From Paracandidimonas soli (GTDB taxonomy: Bacteria > Pseudomonadota > Gammaproteobacteria > Burkholderiales > Burkholderiaceae_B), in the NCBI RefSeq assembly GCF_004342005.1, contig NZ_SMBX01000001.1, forward strand, positions 682,001 to 746,000: a stretch of 64,000 bases of DNA, given 5' to 3'. The translations under genes were made by a program, and so were the position numbers. Positions within the stretch are counted from its first letter, which is position 1. Each line of letters begins with the position of its first letter. Shown here one piece after another: positions 8,889 through 16,048 of the stretch. The notes under the pieces are model-generated. The model was not told where the DNA came from and made no database searches. It was given only the letters and a program-made list of their open reading frames with translations.

Positions 8889-9539
8889 ATGGCAGGCCAG
8901 AAGCGACTTTCACGCAGCCATCCCGATGAACTGCTGGTGGGGCTGGTTTCCATTTCCGACCGGGCGTCCAGCGGCGTCTACCGCGACGAAGGGTTGCCGG
9001 CGCTGGAGCAGTGGCTCAACGATGCGCTGGCCAGCCCGGTGCGGATCGAGCAGCGCCTGATCCCCGACGAGGCCGAGCGCATTTCCGCCACCTTGATCGA
9101 ACTGGTGGACGAACTGGGCTGCGACCTGGTGCTGACGACCGGCGGCACCGGGCCTTCGCGCAGGGACGTCACCCCCGAGGCGACGCTGACGGTGGCCACG
9201 CGCGAAATGCCGGGGTTCGGCGAGCAGATGCGCCAGATCAGCCTGAAATTCGTGCCGACGGCCATCCTGTCGCGCCAGGTGGGCGTCATCCGTGAAACCG
9301 CCGATCATGCCGCGCTGATCCTGAACCTGCCGGGCCAGCCCAAGGCGATTCGCGAAACGCTGGAGGGGCTGAAGGGCGACGACGGCCAGGTGCTGGCTTC
9401 CGGCATATTCGCCGCCGTGCCTTATTGCATCGACCTGATCGGCGGGCCGTACGTGGAAACACATGCTCACATTGTGAAGGCCTTCCGCCCGAAATCCGCA
9501 TTACGATCGACCGGACAGGCGCCGCAATCCGGCGGTTGA
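8889..9539 (+). CDS. mog: Molybdopterin adenylyltransferase
   Basis: A 216-residue MogA/MoaB-fold protein that adenylates molybdopterin before molybdenum insertion. The molybdopterin-binding loop reads LVLTTGGTGPSRRDVTPEA, and the N-terminus VGLVSISDRASSGVYRDEG is typical of the Mog subgroup. It is somewhat longer at the C-terminus than E. coli Mog (195 residues), ending in a polar tail. A RBS AGGAGA lies about 10 bases upstream. No other molybdenum-cofactor genes are in the window. Confidence 0.9.
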   Translation: MAGQKRLSRSHPDELLVGLVSISDRASSGVYRDEGLPALEQWLNDALASPVRIEQRLIPDEAERISATLIELVDELGCDLVLTTGGTGPSRRDVTPEATLTVATREMPGFGEQMRQISLKFVPTAILSRQVGVIRETADHAALILNLPGQPKAIRETLEGLKGDDGQVLASGIFAAVPYCIDLIGGPYVETHAHIVKAFRPKSALRSTGQAPQSGG

Positions 9540-9636
9540 GCCCTGTTCCGAATGAAGCAAAGGCAAGCGGGCGATCTGATTCCCTCGTAAAATTGCCTCT
9601 ATACCCATTTATCGTTGTTTTCTGGAGATTCCATCC

Positions 9637-10701
9637 ATGGCTTTGGTTTCCATGCGTCAGTTGCTTGATCACGCGGCCGAGAACGGCTACGGCATTCCTG
9701 CGTTCAACGTCAACAACCTGGAACAGGTTCAGGCCATCATGGAGGCGGCGCACGAGACCGACAGCCCGGTCATCATGCAGGCTTCGGCCGGCGCGCGTAA
9801 ATATGCCGGCGAAGGCTTCCTGAAGCTCCTCATCCAGGCCGCAGTCGACAGCTATCCGCACATTCCCGTCGTCATGCACCAGGACCACGGCCAGTCGCCA
9901 GCGGTCTGCCAGGGCGCCATCGATCTGGGCTTTTCCAGCGTCATGATGGACGGTTCACTGAAAGAAGACGGCAAGACCATTGCCGACTACGAATACAACC
10001 TGGATGTCACCCGCCGCGTGGTCGAGCTGGCGCACAAGGTGGGTGTCACGGTCGAAGGCGAGCTGGGCTGCCTTGGCTCGCTGGAAACCATGCAGGGCGA
10101 CAAGGAAGACGGCCACGGCGCCGAAGGCACGCTGACCATGGACCAGTTGCTGACCGACCCCGAGCAGGCCGCCGATTTCGTGCGCCAGACCCAGCTCGAC
10201 GCATTGGCCATCGCCATCGGCACCAGCCATGGCGCCTACAAGTTCACGCGCAAGCCCACGGGCGACATCCTGTCGATCAAGCGCATCAAGGAAATCCACG
10301 CGCGCCTGCCCAACACGCACCTGGTCATGCACGGCAGCTCCAGCGTGCCTCAGGAACTGCTGGCCGAAATCCGCCAGTTCGGCGGCGACATGAAGGAAAC
10401 CTACGGCGTGCCCGTCGAGGAAATCCAGGAAGCCATCAAGTACGGCGTGCGCAAGATCAACATCGACACCGACATCCGCCTGGCCATGACCGGCGCCATT
10501 CGCCGCTTCCTGGCGGAAAACCCGTCCAAGTTCGATCCGCGCGAATACCTCAAGCCCGCCAGGCTGGCCGCCAAGGCCCTGTGCATGCAGCGCTACCAGG
10601 AATTCGGCACGGCAGGCAACGCAGGCAAGATCAAGCCTGTGCCGCTGGACGAGATCGCCCGCCGCTATGCCGCAGGCGAACTGAAGCAGGTCGTACAGTA
10701 A
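9637..10701 (+). CDS. fbaA: Class II fructose-1,6-bisphosphate aldolase
   Basis: A 354-residue zinc-dependent aldolase of glycolysis and gluconeogenesis, closest in pattern to the Fba/CbbA type. Metal and substrate residues are seen in [11 protein letters not shown] (zinc His), [23 protein letters not shown] (zinc His) and [20 protein letters not shown] Shine-Dalgarno lies about 8 bases before the ATG. The 97-base gap after mog contains a plausible TAAAAT -10 (around 9590), so it may have its own promoter. Location upstream of purC is conserved in Bordetella-like genomes, where pyk lies nearby; here pyk is at the other end of the window. Confidence 0.95.
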   Translation: MALVSMRQLLDHAAENGYGIPAFNVNNLEQVQAIMEAAHETDSPVIMQASAGARKYAGEGFLKLLIQAAVDSYPHIPVVMHQDHGQSPAVCQGAIDLGFSSVMMDGSLKEDGKTIADYEYNLDVTRRVVELAHKVGVTVEGELGCLGSLETMQGDKEDGHGAEGTLTMDQLLTDPEQAADFVRQTQLDALAIAIGTSHGAYKFTRKPTGDILSIKRIKEIHARLPNTHLVMHGSSSVPQELLAEIRQFGGDMKETYGVPVEEIQEAIKYGVRKINIDTDIRLAMTGAIRRFLAENPSKFDPREYLKPARLAAKALCMQRYQEFGTAGNAGKIKPVPLDEIARRYAAGELKQVVQ

Positions 10702-10731
10702 ACCATACAGCCAGATTCCCAAGGAAAGTTC

Positions 10732-11613
10732 GTGAGCAACGTTTTGCACCAATCCTCCATCCGGTCGCTGCCTCTGCTGGCGCGCGGCAAGGTCCGCGAC
10801 ATGTATGCCGTGGGCGACGACAAGCTGCTGATCGTGGCGTCCGACCGCATCTCGGCATTCGATGTCATCCTCGACGATGCGGTTCCAGGCAAGGGTCAGT
10901 TGCTGACGTCGTTGACCGAGTTCTGGCTGGAGAAGCTGGCGCATATCGTGCCAAACCACGCTACGGGCATCGACCCGGCGACGGTCGTCGCGCCGGAAGA
11001 GCGCGACCAGGTCGTCGGCCGCGCCATGGTGGTCAAGCGCCTGAAGCCTATCCTGGTCGAGGCCGTGGCGCGCGGCTATCTGATCGGTTCGGGCTGGAAG
11101 GACTACCAGGCCACTGGCGCCGTGTGCGGCGTCAGCCTGCCCGCCGGCCTGCAGCTGGCGCAGAAGCTGCCCGAGCCCATTTTCACGCCGGCCGCCAAGG
11201 CGGAAATCGGCGCGCACGACGAGAATGTCGATTTCGATCACGTGCGCAATGCCGTCGGCGACGAACTGGCGAACAAACTGCGCGACATTACGCTCAGGCT
11301 GTATGCCGAGGCGTCCGAATTCGCCGCGACCAAGGGCATCATCATCGCGGACACCAAGTTCGAGTTCGGCCTGGATGACAATGGTGTTCTGCACCTGATG
11401 GACGAAGTCCTGACGCCGGACTCCTCGCGCTTCTGGCCCGCCGACCAATACCAGGAAGGCACGAACCCGCCGTCGTTCGACAAGCAGTTCATCCGCGACT
11501 GGCTGGAGACCCAGGACTGGGACAAGACGCCGCCTGCGCCGCGTCCTCCGGCATCCGTCATAGAGCAGACCGCCGCCAAGTACCAGGAAGTCCTGACGCG
11601 GCTCAAGGCCTGA
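10732..11613 (+). CDS. purC: SAICAR synthetase
   Basis: A 293-residue phosphoribosylaminoimidazole-succinocarboxamide synthase that joins aspartate to CAIR using ATP. Recognisable features are [23 protein letters not shown] (the glycine-rich ATP loop), [13 protein letters not shown], the [22 protein letters not shown] block and the C-terminal [12 protein letters not shown]. The start is GTG at 10732 with AAGGAAAG 6 bases upstream. purE follows 37 bases later, forming a purCEK operon with tsaC. Confidence 0.95.
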   Translation: MSNVLHQSSIRSLPLLARGKVRDMYAVGDDKLLIVASDRISAFDVILDDAVPGKGQLLTSLTEFWLEKLAHIVPNHATGIDPATVVAPEERDQVVGRAMVVKRLKPILVEAVARGYLIGSGWKDYQATGAVCGVSLPAGLQLAQKLPEPIFTPAAKAEIGAHDENVDFDHVRNAVGDELANKLRDITLRLYAEASEFAATKGIIIADTKFEFGLDDNGVLHLMDEVLTPDSSRFWPADQYQEGTNPPSFDKQFIRDWLETQDWDKTPPAPRPPASVIEQTAAKYQEVLTRLKA

Positions 11614-11650
11614 TCCCGCGTCCGCGCAGATTCACACGGAGTTTCAGCAT

Positions 11651-12184
11651 ATGTCCCAGGAGACCGCACGCGCCGCGCAGGATGGCGCCTCTCCCGTCGT
11701 CGGCATCATCATGGGTTCGTCCAGCGATTGGGACGTCATGCGCAATGCCGTCGCCATACTGGAAGAGTTCGGCATTCCCTTCGAGACCCGCGTCGTGTCC
11801 GCCCACCGCATGCCGCTGGACATGGTCGAATACGGCGCACAGGCGGTGCCGCGCGGCCTGCGCGCCATCATCGCGGGCGCGGGCGGCGCGGCCCACCTGC
11901 CCGGCATGATGGCGGCGCTGACGCCCGTGCCCGTATTTGGCGTGCCCGTGCCTTCGCGCCACCTGCACGGCGAGGACTCGCTGCTGTCCATCGTGCAGAT
12001 GCCCAAGGGCGTTCCTGTGGCGACCTTTGCCATCGGCGATGCGGGCGCGGCCAATGCCGCGCTGCATGTGGTCGCCTGCCTGGCCACGACCGACGACGCG
12101 TTGCAGCAGAAGCTGGTCGCCTTCCGCGAGCGGCAAACGGAAGCCGCCCGCGCCATGCGCGTGCCGCCGGCTCCAGCCGCCTGA
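11651..12184 (+). CDS. purE: N5-CAIR mutase
   Basis: A 177-residue enzyme that moves the carboxyl group of N5-CAIR to give CAIR. The class I PurE signature is complete: [12 protein letters not shown] at the phosphate-binding loop, VVSAHRMP with the catalytic histidine, [14 protein letters not shown] and [17 protein letters not shown]. It lies between purC and its partner purK, which makes the N5-CAIR substrate. Confidence 0.96.
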   Translation: MSQETARAAQDGASPVVGIIMGSSSDWDVMRNAVAILEEFGIPFETRVVSAHRMPLDMVEYGAQAVPRGLRAIIAGAGGAAHLPGMMAALTPVPVFGVPVPSRHLHGEDSLLSIVQMPKGVPVATFAIGDAGAANAALHVVACLATTDDALQQKLVAFRERQTEAARAMRVPPAPAA

Positions 12185-12237
12185 ACTTCCTGGCGGTCTT
12201 CCGCCCAGGACTCTCTTCCTACAGACAAGCAATCACG

Positions 12238-13428
12238 ATGACTTCCGGTAAAGACCAATCCGCTTCTTCCTTTCCGCTGCCTCCCGGCAGCTGGCTTGGC
12301 ATGCTGGGCGGCGGGCAGTTGGGCCGCATGTTCTGTCATGCGGCGCAGCGCTTGGGCTATCGCGTGGCCGTGCTCGATCCCGCGCAGGACAGCCCGGCGG
12401 GGGCGGTGGCCGACCTGCACATCCGCGCCGCCTACGATGATGCCGAGGGCATTCGCCAACTGGCGCAGCGCTGTCCGGCCGTCACCACGGAATTCGAGAA
12501 TGTGCCGGCCAGCACGCTGGAGCAATTGGCCGCGGAGGGCGTTGCCGTCAGCCCAGGTGCTTTCGCCGTCGCCATCGTGCAGGACCGAACGAAGGAAAAA
12601 GCCTTCATCCGCTCCGCCGGCGTGCCAGTGGCTCCGTATGCGCCCGTCTTCGAAAAGAACGACATCGCCATTGCTTCCCAGTCCCTGTTCCCCGGCATAC
12701 TGAAGGCGGCCCGCCTGGGGTACGACGGCAAGGGGCAGGTTCGCGTCGCGACGCGCGAAGAAGCCATGCAGGCCTGGGACGACCTGAAGACCGAAGCCTG
12801 CGTGCTCGAGGCATTCGCCCCGCTGGACTATGAGATTTCCGTAGTGATCGCGCGCGGGCGCGATGGCCAGGCAGTCACCTACGACGCGGCGCGCAATGAG
12901 CATCGCGACGGCATCCTGGCCGTTTCCACGGTAGACCCCGATGCGCTCGAACCCGGCCTCCAGGAGCGCGCTTCGCGCCTGGCCAAGGAACTGGCGCGCG
13001 AGCTGGACTACTGCGGCGTCATGTGCGTCGAGTGTTTCGTGCTGACCGACGGCAGCCTGCTGGTCAACGAAATCGCGCCACGCCCGCACAACAGCGGCCA
13101 CCATACGATCGACTCCTGCGGCAGCAGCCAGTTCGACCAGCAGGTGCGCACCATGGCGGGCTTGCCGCTGGGCTGCACGCAGACCCTGCGCCCCAGCGTC
13201 ATGCTGAATCTGCTGGGCGACCTATGGTTCGAGAACGGTGTCCAGCGCGAACCCGACTGGGCCGGCGTGCTGCGCGTGCCGCAGGCGCACCTGCACCTGT
13301 ATGGCAAGACCGAGCCGAGGCTTGGCCGCAAGATGGGCCACATTACGATTACGGGCGACACGCTTGCCCAAGCTCAGGAGCGCGCGGCGCAGGCGGCCGG
13401 CGCGCTGGGTCTGGTTTACCAGCCATGA
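12238..13428 (+). CDS. purK: N5-CAIR synthetase (ATP-grasp)
   Basis: A 396-residue ATP-grasp ligase that carboxylates AIR to N5-CAIR with bicarbonate. Domain A begins WLGMLGGGQLGRMF; the ATP-grasp core includes ILKAARLGYDGKGQVRV and VLEAFAPLDYEISVVIARG; the metal site is in LVNEIAPRPHNSGH. The ATG at 12238 opens MTSGKDQ; upstream open sequence in this frame is a shadow of purE. Its TGA overlaps the next gene's start as ATGA, indicating translational coupling to tsaC. Confidence 0.95.
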   Translation: MTSGKDQSASSFPLPPGSWLGMLGGGQLGRMFCHAAQRLGYRVAVLDPAQDSPAGAVADLHIRAAYDDAEGIRQLAQRCPAVTTEFENVPASTLEQLAAEGVAVSPGAFAVAIVQDRTKEKAFIRSAGVPVAPYAPVFEKNDIAIASQSLFPGILKAARLGYDGKGQVRVATREEAMQAWDDLKTEACVLEAFAPLDYEISVVIARGRDGQAVTYDAARNEHRDGILAVSTVDPDALEPGLQERASRLAKELARELDYCGVMCVECFVLTDGSLLVNEIAPRPHNSGHHTIDSCGSSQFDQQVRTMAGLPLGCTQTLRPSVMLNLLGDLWFENGVQREPDWAGVLRVPQAHLHLYGKTEPRLGRKMGHITITGDTLAQAQERAAQAAGALGLVYQP

Positions 13429-14471
13429 CCAAGAGCCAAAGCGGACTGGAATCGTCGCCGGCGGAAACTCCGGATGCGGAGCAGATCCACCGGGCTGCGG
13501 AGCGCCTGGCGCAGGGCGGCCTGGTCGCCCTGCCGACGGAAACGGTCTACGGCCTGGGCGCGGATGCCTGCAATCCGGTCGCGCTGGCGCGCATCTATGC
13601 CGTCAAGGGACGGCCTTCCAATCACCCTGTCATCGTGCACCTGGCGCCGGACGGCGACATCGCATACTGGGTGTCGTCCCTGCCCGCCGAAGCGCAGCGC
13701 CTGATCGACACGTTCTGGCCTGGGCCTTTGACGCTGATCCTGCCACGCGCCGCGCATATTCCCGCCGCTGTCAGCGGCGGGCAGTCCTCCATCGGCCTGC
13801 GCTGCCCATCGCATCCCGTGGCGCAGTCGCTGCTGCGCGAGTTCAGCGCGTTGATGCCAGGCGGGCGTGGCGGCGTGGCCGCGCCTTCCGCCAACAAGTT
13901 CGGACGTGTGTCGCCCACGACGGCGGACCACGTGCGAGCCGAGTTCCCCGAGCTGGATGAGTCGCAATTGCTGATCCTGCCGGGCGGCGCATCGCAGGTG
14001 GGCATCGAATCCACCATCGTGGATCTGTCGCGCCTGGACAATGGCGGAGCGCCGTACCTGCTGCGCCCGGGGCATATTTCCGCGCGTGAGCTGGAAGAGG
14101 TGCTGCAGCGTCCGGTGCTGGCGCCGGACAGCGATGCGCCGCGCGTATCGGGTTCGCTCAAGGCGCATTACGCGCCCGGCACTCCGGTGGAGCTGCTGCC
14201 GCGCCAGGCCCTGGAAAGCCGCTTGTCGGCGCCTGCGCCAGAACGGCAGGTTGCCGTGGTGCTGTCGGGCGTTGGCCGCACTGCCGCCGGCTACGATGTC
14301 GTGCTGGCGGGTGCGGATGCGGATGCCTATGCCCGCAATCTGTACGCCCTGATGCGCGATCTGGATGCCGCAGGCTATAGCCGCATCCTGCTGGAACTGC
14401 CGCCGGACACGCCGGAATGGGCGGCGGTAAGGGATAGGATAGGGCGGGCTGCTGCGGCGTTCGAGGAGTAG
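13425..14471 (+). CDS. Long (Sua5-type) threonylcarbamoyl-AMP synthase
   Basis: A 348-residue enzyme that makes threonylcarbamoyl-adenylate for the universal t6A37 tRNA modification. The N-terminal YrdC domain (about 20-205) has LVALPTETVYGLGADA, AVKGRPSNHPVIVHL, FWPGPLTLILPR and APSANKFGRVSPTTA, ending VGIESTIVDLS. A C-terminal Sua5 domain begins after the linker RVSGSLKAHYAPGTPVEL, and this makes it the long Sua5 form rather than short TsaC. It overlaps purK by ATGA and converges with mpg 6 bases later. Confidence 0.9.
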   Translation: MTKSQSGLESSPAETPDAEQIHRAAERLAQGGLVALPTETVYGLGADACNPVALARIYAVKGRPSNHPVIVHLAPDGDIAYWVSSLPAEAQRLIDTFWPGPLTLILPRAAHIPAAVSGGQSSIGLRCPSHPVAQSLLREFSALMPGGRGGVAAPSANKFGRVSPTTADHVRAEFPELDESQLLILPGGASQVGIESTIVDLSRLDNGGAPYLLRPGHISARELEEVLQRPVLAPDSDAPRVSGSLKAHYAPGTPVELLPRQALESRLSAPAPERQVAVVLSGVGRTAAGYDVVLAGADADAYARNLYALMRDLDAAGYSRILLELPPDTPEWAAVRDRIGRAAAAFEE

Positions 14472-14477
14472 TGAGTC

Positions 14478-15110
14478 TCAGCCCTTTTTCTTCGCGCGCG
14501 GCGGCCGGCTTACCGCCGGGTGATCAGGCACGAAAAAGCGCAGCGGCTTGTCGGCCCATTCGCCCGCGTAGTCCACCCCGATGCGCGGGCTGGCGGCTAT
14601 CTCGGAGGGGGCGGGCGCATCATCGCGGGCGAGCCATAGCGTGCCGCCGCACAGGTCGATGCCGTAATGATCCAGCGATATGCCCATGGCGCGGCACAGC
14701 CGGCCGGGGCCGCTGGTGGAAGCGTCCAGCCCCTGGACGGGCGCCAGGGCGCGCAGCAGCACGGCTGTGCCGCTGCCTTCGGGGCCGGTGACGACGTTCA
14801 TGCAGTGGTACATGCCGTAGATCAGGTAGACGTAGACATGGCCGGGCGGTCCGAACATGGCCCGCGTGCGCGCCGTGCGGCCGCGCGAGGTGTGGGCCGC
14901 CAGGTCGCCGGGGCCCAGATAGGCCTCGACTTCGACGATGCGGCCGATGCGCGGGCCCGACGACGTGTCGTGCACCAGCAGCCGGCCCAGCAGGTCGCGG
15001 GCCACGGTTTCGGCGGGGCGGTCGTAGAAGGCGCGGTCGAGCCGTCTGCAGTCGCCCTGTATCGGATCCGCGGGTGTGATCAGCCTGGATAATGCGGTGT
15101 GACTGGACAT
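14478..15110 (-). CDS. 3-methyladenine DNA glycosylase (AAG/MPG family)
   Basis: A 210-residue alkyladenine DNA glycosylase that removes alkylated purines. The family core is evident: LARDLLGRLLVHD near the N-terminus, RIVEVEAYLGPGDLAAHTSRG carrying the catalytic Glu, VYVYLIYGMYHCMNVVTG with base-stacking tyrosines, and SGPGRLCRAMGI. The C-terminus ends in a basic stretch (RPPRAKKKG). It lies downstream of hicAB on the same strand with a 7-base gap, so read-through from the hicAB promoter is possible. Confidence 0.9.
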   Translation of the reverse strand: MSSHTALSRLITPADPIQGDCRRLDRAFYDRPAETVARDLLGRLLVHDTSSGPRIGRIVEVEAYLGPGDLAAHTSRGRTARTRAMFGPPGHVYVYLIYGMYHCMNVVTGPEGSGTAVLLRALAPVQGLDASTSGPGRLCRAMGISLDHYGIDLCGGTLWLARDDAPAPSEIAASPRIGVDYAGEWADKPLRFFVPDHPAVSRPPRAKKKG

Positions 15111-15117
15111 TGTTGAC

Positions 15118-15537
15118 TTAATCCTGGTCTATCGTGGCAGGCAGCCGCGCCGGCTCAAGGATTTCCCGTTCGGCGGCTTTGGCCAGGAATGCGGAGCGCG
15201 ACTGGCCGCGAAGCCTGGCACAGTGGTCGATGCGTCGTACCAGGTTTTCGGGCAGGCTGATGTTCAGCCGCACTGCGCGCGAGCGTACACGCGACAGGTC
15301 GATATCCACCAGCAGCCAGAATCCGCCTTGGTACTCGGGATCGTCGATCCAGTCATCGGGGGCGCTAGGGGCCGGGATCGGATCGTTGTCCGATCCAAAA
15401 TGCGCCTCCACGGCCTCTTGTGCGGCCCGGGGCAGATCCTGCAGCTCGTCCGATGCGGTGAAGCACCCCGGGAAATCGGGAAAGACAGCGCCGTAAGCGC
15501 TATTCCCGTCTTTATGGACGTAGATCGGATAGAGCAT
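15118..15537 (-). CDS. hicB: HicB-family antitoxin
   Basis: A 139-residue antitoxin. The N-terminal HicB fold starts MLYPIYVHKDGNSAYGAVFP and contains DFPGCFTASDEL, the partial RNase-H-like domain that neutralises HicA. The C-terminal part (VRLNISLPENLVRRIDHCA onward) is a ribbon-helix-helix DNA-binding domain used for autorepression. I chose the ATG at 15537, which follows AGGAGG closely; an upstream ATG at 15561 is also in frame. It follows hicA in the usual toxin-first order with 24 bases between them. A perfect palindrome at 15748-15763 ahead of hicA is its likely operator. Confidence 0.88.
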   Translation of the reverse strand: MLYPIYVHKDGNSAYGAVFPDFPGCFTASDELQDLPRAAQEAVEAHFGSDNDPIPAPSAPDDWIDDPEYQGGFWLLVDIDLSRVRSRAVRLNISLPENLVRRIDHCARLRGQSRSAFLAKAAEREILEPARLPATIDQD

Positions 15538-15561
15538 TCCGGTTTCCTCCTGCTGACCCAA

Positions 15562-15735
15562 TCATTTCAGGCCGGCCTGTTTCAGGATACTGCGCACGGT
15601 AGGCGCCGGCATATCTTTCCTGGGATGCGGTGCCGTCACTTTGCCTGGTTTGATCGGGTGTTTGAACTGATGGTGCGAGCCGGCCACGTTGACCAGATAC
15701 CAGCCGTCCGCTTTGAGCTGCTTGATGATATTGAC
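15562..15735 (-). CDS. hicA: HicA-family mRNA interferase, start codon not found (possibly frameshifted)
   Basis: About 57 residues of a HicA toxin: IIKQLKADGWYLVNVAGSHH, the catalytic histidine in SHHQFKHP, then KVTAPHPRKDMP and the end ILKQAGLK, giving the double-stranded-RNA-binding-like fold that cleaves mRNA. The body is intact to its TGA (15562-15564). The open frame extends upstream to a TAG at 15778-15780 yet contains no ATG, GTG or TTG before the conserved part. An ATG one frame over (ATGTGTCAA) would give a normal N-terminus if a single base were removed. Either the toxin gene has a frameshift, or it uses an unusual start. The coordinate given begins where the family homology begins. 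Confidence 0.6.
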   Translation of the reverse strand, partial: VNIIKQLKADGWYLVNVAGSHHQFKHPIKPGKVTAPHPRKDMPAPTVRSILKQAGLK

Positions 15736-15747
15736 ACATCCATATTT

Positions 15748-15763
15748 TACACAAGATTGTGTA
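15748..15763. promoter_or_regulatory. Palindromic operator ahead of hicA
   Basis: TACACAA-GA-TTGTGTA is a perfect 7-2-7 palindrome. It sits immediately upstream of the hicA reading frame and overlaps a minus-strand TAAAAT that could be the hicAB -10 box. The ribbon-helix-helix domain of HicB is the expected ligand, giving classic toxin-antitoxin autoregulation. Confidence 0.55.
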
Positions 15764-15914
15764 GTTCTTGGAGTGGGCTAATCGCTGAAGTCGTACAGCC
15801 TACGTGATTGCCGGTACTGAGAACAGGGCATGTATGACAAATCAGAGGCAAGAGGACGGCAGGGACCCGGGCGTCGCGTGCGGACGGCTCCATAGTCATC
15901 GCTCGCCAATCTGT

Positions 15915-15920
15915 TAAACT
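15915..15920 (+). promoter_or_regulatory. -10 box of the SRP RNA gene
   Basis: TAAACT at 15915-15920 lies 7 bases before the first base of the SRP RNA (15928), the expected distance from a sigma-70 -10 box. No good -35 hexamer is seen 17 bases further upstream. Confidence 0.4.
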
Positions 15921-15927
15921 CTTTTCT

Positions 15928-16022
15928 GGCGGGCCCCTTCGCATGGTTCGGCGGCGAACCTGGTCAGGTCGGGAACGAAGCAGCCATAGTCGTTTGCAAC
16001 CAGTGCCGAAGTCAGGCTCGCC
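15928..16022 (+). ncRNA. ffs: Small signal recognition particle RNA (4.5S RNA)
   Basis: About 95 bases that fold as bacterial 4.5S RNA. The ends GGCGGGCC and GGCTCGCC pair into the terminal helix (one G-U). The conserved domain IV is clear: ACCTGGTCAGGTCGGGAACG with the tetraloop region, then AAGCAGCCA, the Ffh-binding symmetric and asymmetric loops. It binds Ffh and its receptor FtsY (encoded at 46379) for membrane-protein targeting. A T-rich run follows immediately (TTTCTCGTTT). Position just ahead of dnaX is a known arrangement in proteobacteria. Confidence 0.92.
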
Positions 16023-16048
16023 TTTCTCGTTTACGAGCATTCCACCGC

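Noticed and set aside
9955-11448. 497-codon minus-strand open frame across fbaA and purC
   Set aside because: Both plus-strand genes are unmistakable, and this frame is an effect of high-GC codon bias.
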